Counted from the first letter of the stretch, positions 8,506 to 17,789 are shown. The stretch: 64,000 nucleotides of DNA from Planifilum fimeticola (GCF_003001905.1 NZ_PVNE01000021.1:1-64000); one strand, 5' to 3'. The notes: generated by a model from the sequence alone, not told the origin. Program-made: numbers and translations.

Positions 8506-9653
8506 GTGTATTCCCTTACTTTCATTCCGAGATGGCCGGTCAATATGAAATCGACCCCCCATTTGCGCGCCCAGATAAATCCGTCCTTCGGCCCCAGGCC
8601 GATGCAACAAAGCGAAGGAAAGCTGGTGTGGGCGGGTGCGGACAAGCCGTCCATCTGGGCGCGGATAATTTCGGCCAGGCGCCTAGCCTGCACAATCCCC
8701 TCTTTACAGGTCATTCCGTTGGGTTTGCCGGTCTTCGGATCGGTCACTCTGGCGCAATCACCGATGGCATAAAGGGTCTCATGCCCTTTCACGCGGTACC
8801 ACGGATCGACCAGCAACCGTCCGTCATCGTGCAGGGGAAGGCCCAGACGGCGCAAGAGGGGATTGGGTTCCACCCCCAGCGCCCAGACGCAGAGCTGTGC
8901 GGGAATCGTCTTCCCGTTGTCGAGATGCACGATCCCCTCGTTGCATCTCAACGCTTTGACCCCGTGGAGAACCTCCACTCCCATCCGCTTGAGGCGTTTT
9001 TCCAGGCGATGGGCAACCCGCCGGCCGGCTTCCGGGAAGAGGTATTGACCCGCATCGATCAGGCGGACAAGCACCCGGTCCTCCTCCATGCCGTGCGCCA
9101 CCGCTTCCTCGCGCAGCCGGTATGCCAGTTCCGCCGCCGTCTCAATGCCGGTGATCCCGCCGCCGACCACGGCCGCACACAACGGTTCCGACTTCCTGCC
9201 GGACGGGGACGCTCTTTGACCGACCCGACGAAGGGTATCGCGCAATGCTTCCGCATCCTCCATATTCCGCAGGGCAAACCCTTCGCTGCCCTCCGGCGGA
9301 TGGCGCACGACACTGCCCACGGCGAGCACGAGGCGGTCGAAGGAAATGGTATCTGTCTTCCCATCGGGCCGAGTGTAGATGGCGCGCCCGCGATCCGGTT
9401 CCACACCGGTGAGTTCACCCTGCAACCGCTCCACGTCGTCCCAGCCAAAGGCGGAGAAGGGAACGCGAAGGGGAACTCCTTTCTCCCTCGGCGCTTGCAC
9501 GAGCCGCACCTTTTTGAAATGATAGGGCTCTTTATCCAACAGAACCAGCCGGATCGATTTCCCGATCCGTTCCCTGAACGTCTTCCGCAGCGAGTCGACG
9601 ACAGACAACCCGGCATACCCGCCACCGACCACAAGGATCGTCTTCTGATTCAC
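8478..9653 (-). CDS. NDH-2-like FAD-dependent pyridine nucleotide oxidoreductase
   Basis: The protein has two dinucleotide-binding motifs, VVGGGYAGLS near the N-terminus for FAD and VVGGGITGIETA near residue 160 for NAD(P)H, plus the second FAD motif YAIGDCARV near 305. This is the layout of type II NADH dehydrogenases and related flavoproteins. The shortish C-terminus (391 residues in all) has a weak membrane-binding region. GTG 9653 was selected because GGGGGTGA precedes it and all upstream in-frame starts lie at or before the promoter. ECF41 sigma genes are typically paired with an oxidoreductase, carboxymuconolactone decarboxylase-like protein or epimerase; this flavoprotein fills that role. 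Confidence 0.9.
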   Translation of the reverse strand: MNQKTILVVGGGYAGLSVVDSLRKTFRERIGKSIRLVLLDKEPYHFKKVRLVQAPREKGVPLRVPFSAFGWDDVERLQGELTGVEPDRGRAIYTRPDGKTDTISFDRLVLAVGSVVRHPPEGSEGFALRNMEDAEALRDTLRRVGQRASPSGRKSEPLCAAVVGGGITGIETAAELAYRLREEAVAHGMEEDRVLVRLIDAGQYLFPEAGRRVAHRLEKRLKRMGVEVLHGVKALRCNEGIVHLDNGKTIPAQLCVWALGVEPNPLLRRLGLPLHDDGRLLVDPWYRVKGHETLYAIGDCARVTDPKTGKPNGMTCKEGIVQARRLAEIIRAQMDGLSAPAHTSFPSLCCIGLGPKDGFIWARKWGVDFILTGHLGMKVREYTWNAASLMK

Positions 9654-9686
9654 AACGGTCACCCCCAAAAACCTTTTCACCCCTAT

Positions 9687-9713
9687 GACGAGGTGAAAGG
9701 TCCGACTGTGACA
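9687..9713 (-). promoter_or_regulatory. ECF41-type promoter
   Basis: On the minus strand TGTCACA (9713-9707) is followed by exactly 16 bp and then CGTC (9690-9687). This is the published ECF41 consensus without a mismatch. The inferred transcription start near 9681 leaves a leader of about 28 nt before GTG 9653. Confidence 0.88.
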
Positions 9714-9783
9714 GGTGATCACGGATATGCAGGGTAAACTTCCCTTCCGAACGGCCGTCCCGGCGGGCACTTTGTCCCATTTG

Positions 9784-9803
9784 AAAAAGCCCCTTTACGG
9801 GGC
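9784..9803 (-). terminator. Terminator downstream of the membrane-protein gene
   Basis: GCCCC (9789-9793) and GGGGC (9799-9803) pair around TTTAC, and the minus strand continues with TTTTTC. It is 21 bp past the stop at 9825. Confidence 0.65.
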
Positions 9804-9824
9804 CATTTCCCTGCTATGCTCCGT

Positions 9825-10283
9825 TCAAACCATGCCCATGATGACCATGAGAAAAATGACAAAGGAGACCAGCGGGATCGAATGGACCAGGGATGCCGAT
9901 ATCATCAACATGGAAGTCATGTAATTTCTCATCCCGGCGGTGGAGCGGGGATCCCGAAGAATCTGCGAGGTCGTAAAATAAATGGACAACAAGCCGAAAA
10001 GGGCGATCAAGAGAACGGCGATCAAGGGCAGGGTTACATCCGCGGATTCAGCCGTCTCCAAACTCATCATTTGATACATGCCGTATAAGAAGAAAAGAAT
10101 CGGAACTGCTTCGAAAATGAGAAATTTGACGGCAAATCGCGAATACGCCTGTTGCCTCCGGGCCAAAAATTCCTCCTCGGAGGAGCTTTCCGCGAGGTGG
10201 GAAACCATCTGTTTGTAGGCGATCAGCCCTCCGATCACTGCTAGGGCCGACGCGATCACCAAAGACCATGCCGGATCCAACAA
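9825..10283 (-). CDS. Unknown four-helix membrane protein, paralogue A
   Basis: The product of 152 residues has about four hydrophobic segments, the first starting GGLIAYKQMV near residue 20 and the third containing LFGLLSIYFTTSQILRDPRS. It is clearly paralogous to the next gene upstream, sharing GG-IAYK, EEEFL and LFGLLSIYF-T--ILRDPRS at matching positions. TTG 10283 was chosen because AGGAGAG precedes it and it gives the same length as the paralogue; the open frame extends to 10322. I do not recognise a named family. Each gene is followed by its own hairpin, so they may be separate transcripts. Confidence 0.75.
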   Translation of the reverse strand: MLDPAWSLVIASALAVIGGLIAYKQMVSHLAESSSEEEFLARRQQAYSRFAVKFLIFEAVPILFFLYGMYQMMSLETAESADVTLPLIAVLLIALFGLLSIYFTTSQILRDPRSTAGMRNYMTSMLMISASLVHSIPLVSFVIFLMVIMGMV

Positions 10284-10341
10284 CGGGTCTCTCTCCTCTC
10301 TCCCAAGGTTGATTACAAGCAATGAAAAGAGCCAATGAGAA

Positions 10342-10367
10342 GGCCCAAGAGACTGCGATCTTGGGCC
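10342..10367 (-). terminator. Hairpin between the two paralogous membrane-protein genes
   Basis: GGCCCAAGA (10342-10350) and TCTTGGGCC (10359-10367) form a perfect 9-bp stem with an 8-nt loop. The minus-strand tail TTCTCATTGGCTCTTTTC is only moderately U-rich, so termination may be partial. Confidence 0.5.
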
Positions 10368-10507
10368 GAACAGTGAAGCTATAAATAAAATACCTTATTT
10401 GACAGAGAAACGGAAGATTTTCCTGATCGCGGCGGAAACATGCCGCAATGGCGTCTCAAAAAAGCCGTCGGAGAAAATATCCTTCGCAGGTTTCTCCCAG
10501 GTCGAAC

Positions 10508-10960
10508 TCACCTGTTGGAGCTCAACTCGATCATGCCGAGAAAAATCCCGACGGGAAGCCCTGAAAATGCGATGAGCATCCAAGCGGCGATGATCATTGA
10601 ATAGGTCATATCTTTTTTAACCTTTGCGGAAGAACGGGGATCCCGGAGAATGTTCGCTGTCATGAAGTAGATGGATAACAAACCGAAAAGGACAATCAAA
10701 AGGACGATCGCCAAGAACAGGGGCACATCCGCGGAAACTCCCGGAGAAATCCGGGTAGTAACAATTCCCATAAATCCGGTGAGCACTATTCCGATGATGC
10801 CGTATTTCCTGGCAAATCGCTTAAATTCCTGGTCATTTCGGGACAAAAAATCCTCTTCATCCGTTATTCCATCCAACCTGGAAACATATCGTTTGTAGGC
10901 GATCACGCCCCCGATCATCCCGAGGACGGACAGCACCACCAGAAACCATCCCTCCAACAC
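10508..10960 (-). CDS. Unknown four-helix membrane protein, paralogue B
   Basis: This 150-residue protein begins with a hydrophobic helix (residues 3-24, ending GGVIAYKRYV), then a charged stretch with DEEDFLSRNDQEF, and three more hydrophobic segments. The shared motif LFGLLSIYFMTANILRDPRS near residue 97 ties it to the downstream paralogue. GTG 10960 has GGGAGG at good spacing. The conserved polar ILRDPRS loop between membrane helices is the most notable trait. The gene is downstream of an ABC transporter operon but separated by about 95 bp. Confidence 0.75.
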   Translation of the reverse strand: MLEGWFLVVLSVLGMIGGVIAYKRYVSRLDGITDEEDFLSRNDQEFKRFARKYGIIGIVLTGFMGIVTTRISPGVSADVPLFLAIVLLIVLFGLLSIYFMTANILRDPRSSAKVKKDMTYSMIIAAWMLIAFSGLPVGIFLGMIELSSNR

Positions 10961-11055
10961 GGCTTGCCTCCCTTCATCCCGGATCTTTTACACTGCAAAG
11001 CCCGGTCCGATGCCCCAACCGGAGCCCGTCACCTTCGATTTCTCCTCACATACCA

Positions 11056-11925
11056 TCAAGAGTCCCCTTCCGGGGAACCCGGAGATGAACTCTTCTTCTT
11101 CCGGCGGACGGGGGAAAGCAAGTGAGAGGCGGCGATGAGCAACACAGCGGAAAGAACCGCATAGACCGCCACATACATCCAATAGATGTCGATCCCCCCG
11201 TCCATCCCCGCCATTTCACCGTAAAAAACCGACAGTTGCGTCATGACGGGGTGCAGGCCGGGCAACAGTTCGACGACCAGCGGAGAAGGCGAAGGGGGCC
11301 GATCCACAAACCGCTCGTAAAATTGGTTGATGAAATACAGCGCCACGGGAAGGAAGACCATGATCATCGCCACGGTGCAGTAGGTGGTCACCATCGCCAC
11401 TCCCGTCCGACGGATCAAGGTGGAAAAAAAAACGCCGAGCGCTCCCCAAAAGCACACCGTAACCAGCAGATGGACGATGGTGTAAAGGAGCTCCGCCGGA
11501 GATACGCCCCCGAACAGAAAAACGGAGGCGTATAGGGGGAGAGAGGACAGGATCAACAGGATCACGAAGGCGAGGGCGGCAATCCACTTGCTGAGAATAA
11601 TCCCGCCCGATGAAAGGGGCATGGTCAGAAGCACGGAAAGGGTCTGCCGCTCCCGCTCCCCGCTGATCACCCCCGCGGTCAATCCGGGAACGACGAAGGC
11701 GAGGAGAACCAGCTGGATTATCGACAAACCGATGAACAGAAACCGGGACCCCTCCGGATGGAAGACACCGGCGGGATGGGCGATCAGAAACATGTAGGCG
11801 AAAATCAGCGTCCCCGCAATGCCTAAATAAAGGAATATGATCCAGGGGGTGCGGGCAATCCGCATCCGCTGGCGGAATTCCTTGTTCAGTACCGGGTGAT
11901 CCCAGATTGGCAACCGTCGGTTCAT
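11056..11925 (-). CDS. ABC-2 type transporter permease
   Basis: The 289-residue protein has about six membrane segments: near 30-50, 62-86, 108-135, 140-165, 172-195 and 245-265. The cytoplasmic motif GVISGERERQTLSVLLTMPLS (about 88-108) is the typical coupling region of ABC-2 permeases of the gliding-motility or ABC-exporter type. It overlaps the upstream ATPase gene by ATGA, so the two are translationally coupled. The third gene of the operon encodes a large exported ectoprotein. Together they probably form a membrane complex; the substrate is unknown. Confidence 0.9.
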   Translation of the reverse strand: MNRRLPIWDHPVLNKEFRQRMRIARTPWIIFLYLGIAGTLIFAYMFLIAHPAGVFHPEGSRFLFIGLSIIQLVLLAFVVPGLTAGVISGERERQTLSVLLTMPLSSGGIILSKWIAALAFVILLILSSLPLYASVFLFGGVSPAELLYTIVHLLVTVCFWGALGVFFSTLIRRTGVAMVTTYCTVAMIMVFLPVALYFINQFYERFVDRPPSPSPLVVELLPGLHPVMTQLSVFYGEMAGMDGGIDIYWMYVAVYAVLSAVLLIAASHLLSPVRRKKKSSSPGSPEGDS

Positions 11926-12860
11926 GGACTCCCCTCCTCCCCGGTTCCCGTGATTTTCAAAAAGACATCCTCGATGTCGGTGGAGATCTCCTCAAACCGG
12001 TACACGGGAATGCCTTCGGCGATCAAAAGGGATAGGAGCTCCGCCTGTCTTCGCTCATCCCCCTCCAGCCCCACCGTCAGTTTGCGCCCATCCACCCGGA
12101 GGGAAGTGACCCCTTGCTCCCCTTCCAACCGCTTTGCGGCCCGTTCCGCGTCCTCCAACAAATGGATCTCCACCGTCCGCCCCCCTTTGATCCGGCCCGT
12201 GATCTCCCGGACATCCCCTGCAGCCACCAGCTTTCCCCGCTCCATCACGCCGATGGCATCGCAGAAATCGGCCAGCTCCGGCAAGATGTGGGAGCTGATG
12301 AAGATCGTCTTGCCCATCGACTTCAATTCCCGCAGGACGGACCGAAGTTCGATCCGGGCCCGGGGATCCAGACCGGAGGCCGGCTCATCCAGAATGAGGA
12401 GCTCAGGATCGTGGACCAGGCAGCGGGCCAATCCCAGCCGCTGCTTCATCCCGCGGGAGAGGTCATCCACATAGGCGTCCCTTTTGTCCGCCAAGTTGAC
12501 CAGCTCCAGCAGCCGGGAGATGATTCCCTCGCGCCGGGAAGGGTCGATTCCGTAGCCGGCGGCGAAAAAAGCCAGGTATTCCTCGGCGGTCAACCGATCG
12601 TATACCCCGAAAAAATCGGGCATGTACCCGATGAGGCGCCGCACCTCGTCGGGATGCTCCGTCACCTCCCATCCGCCGATCCAGGCTCTCCCTTCGCTCG
12701 GTTCAAGCAGTGTGGCCAACATGGCCATGGTGGTCGACTTGCCGGCCCCGTTCGGACCGATAAACCCGTAGGCCGTCCCTTTACGCACTTCCAGGTTGAG
12801 GTCTTTGACCGCCACCACATCTCCGAATCGCTTGGAAAGGTTCTCCGTGCGGATCATCAT
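11922..12860 (-). CDS. ABC transporter ATP-binding protein
   Basis: The 312-residue protein contains Walker A GPNGAGKSTT (near 35), a signature motif DLSRGMKQRLGLARCLVHDP (near 135), Walker B ELLILDEPASGLDP, and the switch His in IFISSHILPEL. A C-terminal domain of about 90 residues after the nucleotide-binding domain is common in exporters of the CcmA/NatA/YxlF group. The start ATG overlaps the stop of the upstream ectoprotein gene, and the stop overlaps the permease start, so all three genes form one coupled operon. Confidence 0.95.
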   Translation of the reverse strand: MMIRTENLSKRFGDVVAVKDLNLEVRKGTAYGFIGPNGAGKSTTMAMLATLLEPSEGRAWIGGWEVTEHPDEVRRLIGYMPDFFGVYDRLTAEEYLAFFAAGYGIDPSRREGIISRLLELVNLADKRDAYVDDLSRGMKQRLGLARCLVHDPELLILDEPASGLDPRARIELRSVLRELKSMGKTIFISSHILPELADFCDAIGVMERGKLVAAGDVREITGRIKGGRTVEIHLLEDAERAAKRLEGEQGVTSLRVDGRKLTVGLEGDERRQAELLSLLIAEGIPVYRFEEISTDIEDVFLKITGTGEEGSP

Positions 12861-15112
12861 CGAACCACCCGCCCTTCCACCTCGAGGGATGGATACGAAC
12901 CCGCCTGCTCCATCCGGACCACCACCCGGCCAAAGGACGAGACGAAGGAGGAAAGATCACCGGAAGGCTCTTCGGGCAGAAGGCTTGCCTTCACCCATTT
13001 CCCCCTCCGCCAGTCGTACACTTCGACATCCGCCTCCGGTGCGAAATCGATCCGGAGCGGCTTCCATCCGGAAGGTGCGGACGGCAGATCGTAGGCCACC
13101 AGCACCGGGTCCTTCCATTCTTCTTCCGCCACCATGCCCCCGGAAAGGCGGAGCATCGAACTCCTCCCTCCCAGCGGCCGGACGGGAACGGTTCCGCGGG
13201 GCCACAGGATCGATTCGCCTTTCTGCCGGGGCATCACTTCGACCCGTCCCAACACCTGCGCCAGATTTTCCGCCTTCGTCTTATGGTCCCGAACTTCGTA
13301 GGAGAACACCGGCGCCTCCGTCCAGCCCGTCACGCGGATCCCTGTGCCCACGGTCCGCATCAGATCTTCCCGCGTCAGATCCCTGTCCCCTGCCGGCATC
13401 GGCTCCGGCATGAAGTCGTTCCGGGCCCGGCCATCCCTGTCCGGAACATAGCTTGTCTCAAAATCCCTCGTCTCCCCGGGGGCAAGGGAACCGACCCGGT
13501 GCCTGCGGCTCCCCAGGTCGACGGTCACATCCCGCAGGGGAAGGCGGGTGCCGTTGGTCACTTCCCCGCGCAACGTCCCGTCCTCATAGCGGGCGACGGC
13601 GCGAAGTTCCCCGTCCAGAGATTTCGTCGTCTCCACGATCACTTTCCGCAGGGTCCAGTGGGGCACGCCGTGGAAGGTGACCGATGGTCGACCGGACACC
13701 ACCACCTCGGAGCGGTTCCGCTCCCCATGAAACAGCGGCCACATCCACATCTCCGGACTCCCTTCCAGCCGATAAGCTCCCGCTTCCTGGGTGATAAAGC
13801 CGGAAACGCCCAGAACCCGCGCTTCTCCCGAATTCTTCGCCTCCACGTAAGCGAGATTGTGCACCAGCACATCGTCTCCCCGGACGACCTTCCCGTAGGT
13901 ATAAACCCCCAGGGCAATCGCGATTCCCAAGGACGGAATGATCCACCAGGCCCATTCCCGCCGATTCATCCGGGAAAGAATCCAATAGGTGATCGGACCG
14001 ATCGCCAACGCATACGCCAAAAAGAGCATCGCCACCGCGGGAAGGCTGGGCAGCCGCAAGTGGGGCATCAGCAAAATCGCCTGTTCCAGGGTCGGATCGA
14101 AGGTGACCGTCGACCGAAGCGACGACCCCTCACCACCGCCCAGGATCAGCATTTCCCGCCACAGCCGCTCGTTACCGTCCCATTTGGCCAAGGGGGCCGC
14201 CGTCAAATCGTAGGCGGTGTACACCACCGCCCCCGTTCCCACGGGACGCCGGGCCAGCAGTGGAAGGTCCCCGGCAGCGATCACCGATCGGCCCCCGTCG
14301 GCCAGACGGGTCCGGCTGACGGGCAAAGGCGAATCCAGGTCAGGAACTTTTCCCCACCGGCTGAAAGGCTTCAGATCTTTCAGCGCCGTCCTCCCCTCCA
14401 CCTTCACCGGGAGCATCGATCTCCAATCCCCGAGGGTTGAATCAAAGGACGGCCCCCCCGCCACCACCAGCAGGCCTCCCTTTTCCACCCAACGGCGGAT
14501 CGCCTTCTGCCGGGAAGAACCGAGGGAGCCGAGATCGATGCCGTTCACCACCAACACATCCAGTCCGGACAAGCCCGCATCCTTCTCCGGAATCTCCTCC
14601 GCCTTCAAAAGCTGCACCCAGGCGCGGGGAGCATCGGCCGTCCCCACCCACCTATTGATATGGGAAGACAGGATCGGAGAATGACTCAACACCCCGATAA
14701 GCAACTCCGAATCCGCAACCCTTTCCCCTTCGATCTTCTCCCGGGCCAGCACCCTGCCGTCGGTCCGAAACTGGATCGTCGCATCCGCCAAAAACCCCGG
14801 CTCGGACAACAAAAGGGTCACCTCCTTCGAGGTTCCCCCCGCCACTTTCACCGATTCCGCGACAAAAAGGCGGCTTTCCGGAGCAGGTGTTGGTATGTGT
14901 TCGGAGCGGACGACCAGTTCTCCCTCGATGTCTCCGCCGGTATTGCTGATCTTTACCCGAACCGGCACCCAATCCCCCTTGTACACCCCGTCATATCCCG
15001 GGGAAACTTCCAGTCGGATCTGTCCGGGTGCACCCGCCGCCATCCCCGGAAAGCCCAGAAAAAGGATGAGCAACAACAAAAGTCCCTTCAGATACCCCCG
15101 TCGCCTTCGCAT
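12857..15112 (-). CDS. Large secreted or membrane ectoprotein of an ABC operon
   Basis: The protein of about 751 residues begins with a signal peptide (RRRRGYLKG then a Leu-rich core, ending AAGA near 28). The first half is a beta-sandwich-like region plus a segment with DVLVVNGIDLGSL...WVEKGGLLVVAGGPS (about 185-220) that resembles a class I glutamine-amidotransferase-like fold. Two membrane helices follow (near 360-380 and 393-410), and a second extracytoplasmic beta-rich half ends the protein. Similar proteins accompany ABC-2 exporters in Bacillota and may deliver or sense envelope components. ATG 15112 and TTG 15115 are both possible behind GGGGAGG. The function is inferred only from context. 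Confidence 0.78.
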   Translation of the reverse strand: MRRRRGYLKGLLLLLILFLGFPGMAAGAPGQIRLEVSPGYDGVYKGDWVPVRVKISNTGGDIEGELVVRSEHIPTPAPESRLFVAESVKVAGGTSKEVTLLLSEPGFLADATIQFRTDGRVLAREKIEGERVADSELLIGVLSHSPILSSHINRWVGTADAPRAWVQLLKAEEIPEKDAGLSGLDVLVVNGIDLGSLGSSRQKAIRRWVEKGGLLVVAGGPSFDSTLGDWRSMLPVKVEGRTALKDLKPFSRWGKVPDLDSPLPVSRTRLADGGRSVIAAGDLPLLARRPVGTGAVVYTAYDLTAAPLAKWDGNERLWREMLILGGGEGSSLRSTVTFDPTLEQAILLMPHLRLPSLPAVAMLFLAYALAIGPITYWILSRMNRREWAWWIIPSLGIAIALGVYTYGKVVRGDDVLVHNLAYVEAKNSGEARVLGVSGFITQEAGAYRLEGSPEMWMWPLFHGERNRSEVVVSGRPSVTFHGVPHWTLRKVIVETTKSLDGELRAVARYEDGTLRGEVTNGTRLPLRDVTVDLGSRRHRVGSLAPGETRDFETSYVPDRDGRARNDFMPEPMPAGDRDLTREDLMRTVGTGIRVTGWTEAPVFSYEVRDHKTKAENLAQVLGRVEVMPRQKGESILWPRGTVPVRPLGGRSSMLRLSGGMVAEEEWKDPVLVAYDLPSAPSGWKPLRIDFAPEADVEVYDWRRGKWVKASLLPEEPSGDLSSFVSSFGRVVVRMEQAGSYPSLEVEGRVVR

Positions 15113-15151
15113 CAAATCGATTTCCTCCCCGTCGGCGCCTCTTTTCCCCGA

Positions 15152-16681
15152 TTATTTCCGGCGCAGAAACTGCACGGCCAAATTGAACATTTCCTTCATC
15201 GACAGATGCAATCCTTTCCCGTACAGCAATCGGATCAGATAGCGGATCGCATCCGTCTGCCGTTGGGAATAGGGATACCAGTTGATCTCCCGCTTTTTCC
15301 GCCCCGGGTGGGAAATCAGCGACACCCGGTGACAAAAGCTCAAGAGACCCTCCGGCCCGTGGTATCGGCCGATCCCGCTCCACTTGACCCCCCCGTAGGG
15401 AAGGCCCGGATTCACCATGTTGATCATGACGTCGTTGATACATACATTTCCCGCTTCGATCCGCGCGGCAACCCGGCGGGCTTTCTTGCGGTTCTTCGTC
15501 CAGATGCTGCTGTTCAGGCCGTAGGGGGTATCGTTGGCCAGGCGGATCGCTTCCTGCTCCGTGTCAAAGGGCATGATGGGCAACACCGGCCCGAAGGTTT
15601 CCTCGCTCATGATCCGCATCGAATGGTCCACATCCACCAAAACCGTCGGTTCAAAATGGAGGCCGTCGGTACCGGTTCTCCGCCCCCCGCAAAGAATTTT
15701 CGCCCCCTTCTCCTTCGCATCGGCGAGATGCTCCTCCACGATGTCCAATTGACGGGGGAAAGTCATCGAACCCACGTCGGACTCCTCTTCCGCCAACCGC
15801 AGGGCTTCCGTCCGTTCCTTCACCATCTGGACGAAGGTCTCATACACCGACGACTCCACGTAAAGGCGCTCCACCGCCATGCAGGTTTGGCCGGCATTGG
15901 TGAAGGCGCCCCAGACCGCCGCGTTCGCCGCCCGGCGCAAATCGGCGTCGGCAAAGACGATCATCGGATCCTTCCCGCCCAACTCCAAGTCAACGGGGAT
16001 CAAATGCTCCGCGGCGGCGGCCATCACCTTTTTCCCAGAGGCGACGCTGCCGGTGAAGAAAATCTTGTCCGGCCGCGCCTGGATCAGTCGTTCCCCCACC
16101 TCTTTCCCGCCGTGGATCACCTGCACCACGTCCTCCGGAAACCCGACCTTCCGGAAGACCTTCTCGATCAGAAGGCCCGTGAGGGGAGACACCTCCGACG
16201 GCTTGATCAGCACGGCATTTCCTACGACCAGGGCGGAGATGGCCGGAATCATCGCCAGCTGGAAGGGATAGTTCCAGGGAGAGATGACGGCCACCACGCC
16301 CATCGGACGGTACTCCACCCAGGATCGCCGTCCGATCAGGGTGATCGGCGTCGGCACCTTTTTCGGCTTCAGGATGGAGGCGGCCCTTTTTTCGTAATAC
16401 TTGATAAAGTCGACCGTAAGCAAAATTTCCGTCATCAGCGCCTCCAGATGCACTTTGCCCGTATCCTTCACCACCGTCGCCGCCAGTTCATCGGCATGCT
16501 CGACGATATAGCGGCGAAGACGGCTGATGTGATCCATCCTCTCCGAAAGGGGCAGGTTCCCCCAACGCCGAAAGGCCTTCCGCGCATGGACCATGGCCCT
16601 CTCGATCGCCTCCGGAGAGGTCTCTTCCAGTTCCCCGAGACGTTCACCCGTCGCCGGATCGATCATTTCAATGACACCCAT
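15152..16681 (-). CDS. Aldehyde dehydrogenase family protein
   Basis: The 509-residue enzyme has the full ALDH set: VISPWNYPFQ (near 133), the NAD-site FTGSVASGKKV (near 218), the general base in LELGGKDPMI (near 243), and catalytic Cys in NAGQTCMAVERL (near 278). The C-terminus is longer than in soluble ALDHs and rich in hydrophobic and basic residues (YLIRLLYGKGLHL), resembling fatty-aldehyde dehydrogenases that associate with membranes. It would oxidise aldehydes to acids with NAD(P). GGGGGAGGG precedes ATG 16681. The upstream SDR gene is on the same strand 148 bp away and could act in the same alcohol/aldehyde pathway. Confidence 0.93.
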   Translation of the reverse strand: MGVIEMIDPATGERLGELEETSPEAIERAMVHARKAFRRWGNLPLSERMDHISRLRRYIVEHADELAATVVKDTGKVHLEALMTEILLTVDFIKYYEKRAASILKPKKVPTPITLIGRRSWVEYRPMGVVAVISPWNYPFQLAMIPAISALVVGNAVLIKPSEVSPLTGLLIEKVFRKVGFPEDVVQVIHGGKEVGERLIQARPDKIFFTGSVASGKKVMAAAAEHLIPVDLELGGKDPMIVFADADLRRAANAAVWGAFTNAGQTCMAVERLYVESSVYETFVQMVKERTEALRLAEEESDVGSMTFPRQLDIVEEHLADAKEKGAKILCGGRRTGTDGLHFEPTVLVDVDHSMRIMSEETFGPVLPIMPFDTEQEAIRLANDTPYGLNSSIWTKNRKKARRVAARIEAGNVCINDVMINMVNPGLPYGGVKWSGIGRYHGPEGLLSFCHRVSLISHPGRKKREINWYPYSQRQTDAIRYLIRLLYGKGLHLSMKEMFNLAVQFLRRK

Positions 16682-16829
16682 AATGACCCTCCCCCAACTT
16701 TTTCAAAGACCGAACGACACGATGGAAACGGGTTGGCATACAAATGGATGGATAATAACGGATGTAACAATAGAATTCGCCAATCTTCCGCCGCCGACCT
16801 TCCCGAATTCCCGTAAACAAGGGGAATTC

Positions 16830-17636
16830 TCACTCGCCGCCCTTGCCCTCCCGCGTTTTCTGGATTCGCTTCATGATCCTCGTGATCAGCCCGCGGGGCA
16901 AAAACCGGACCGAACCGACCAGCATGCGGTTTGAAAGTCCGGGAATCACCACCCTCCTGCCGGACATGAGACCCCGGTATCCCTCCCGGGCGACGGTCTC
17001 CGCATCCATTTCCCCGCGTTGAAACAATTTGGACGTACCGAACCCCGCCCGGGCACCGAATTCGGTCCGGGTGGGACCGGGACAGAGAGCCGTCACCGTC
17101 ACCCCCGTCCCCCGGAGTTCCTCCGCAATCGCTTCGGTAAAGGAGAGAACGTACGCCTTGGAAGCGTAATAGACGGCCATCAGAGGACCCGGCTGAAAGG
17201 CGGCGGTGGATGCCACATTGAGAATTTTCCCTTCTCCCCGCCGGAGCATTCCGGGAAGGAACGCCTTGGTCAAACGGGTGAGGGCCTCCATGTTTAACCG
17301 GATCATCTCCCGTTCCCGCTCCCAATCGGTTCCGATAAAGGGGCCGTACACGCCGATTCCCGCATTATTGACCAGCGCGTGAACCTCGACCCCCGCCTCC
17401 TCCATCTCCCGGATCAAATCCCCGCACGCGGCGGGATCGGACAAATCCTTGACGACAATCCGGACGGAGATGCCAAAGCGCTCCCTCACTTCTTCCGCCA
17501 GCCGCTCCAGCTTGTCCCGGCTGCGGGCGACCAGGACCAAATCAAATCCTCCTTCGGCAAACCGTTTCGCCAACTCGGCCCCGATGCCCGTCGATGCCCC
17601 CGTGACCAAAGCCACCTTTCCATTGTACCGATCCAT
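16830..17636 (-). CDS. Short-chain dehydrogenase/reductase
   Basis: The 268-residue protein is a classical SDR: TGASTGIG (12-19) for cofactor binding, NNAG near 91, and the catalytic Ser-Tyr-Lys set in NVASTAAF and YYASK (near 140-161). LVARSRDKLE after strand beta 2 suggests NADP preference. A long basic C-terminus (LITRIMKRIQKTREGK) is reminiscent of membrane-associated SDRs of the DltE/YqjQ type. GAGGGTGA lies ahead of ATG 17636. It is divergent from znuA and shares the intergenic region with the Zur box, but there is no direct sign of Zur control in this direction. Confidence 0.92.
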   Translation of the reverse strand: MDRYNGKVALVTGASTGIGAELAKRFAEGGFDLVLVARSRDKLERLAEEVRERFGISVRIVVKDLSDPAACGDLIREMEEAGVEVHALVNNAGIGVYGPFIGTDWEREREMIRLNMEALTRLTKAFLPGMLRRGEGKILNVASTAAFQPGPLMAVYYASKAYVLSFTEAIAEELRGTGVTVTALCPGPTRTEFGARAGFGTSKLFQRGEMDAETVAREGYRGLMSGRRVVIPGLSNRMLVGSVRFLPRGLITRIMKRIQKTREGKGGE

Positions 17637-17789
17637 GGTTCACCCTCATTTGACGGATCCGCAGGGCCTTGCGCCCGCGGTCTCCCCGTAAAATCAGCTG
17701 CAACTTTTCCCTTTATTATAGAAGAGGCGATCTGAAACCCGCAATGACCCTCCTCACCTGCGGGAGGGCATCCGAAGGGCCTTCTTTCA

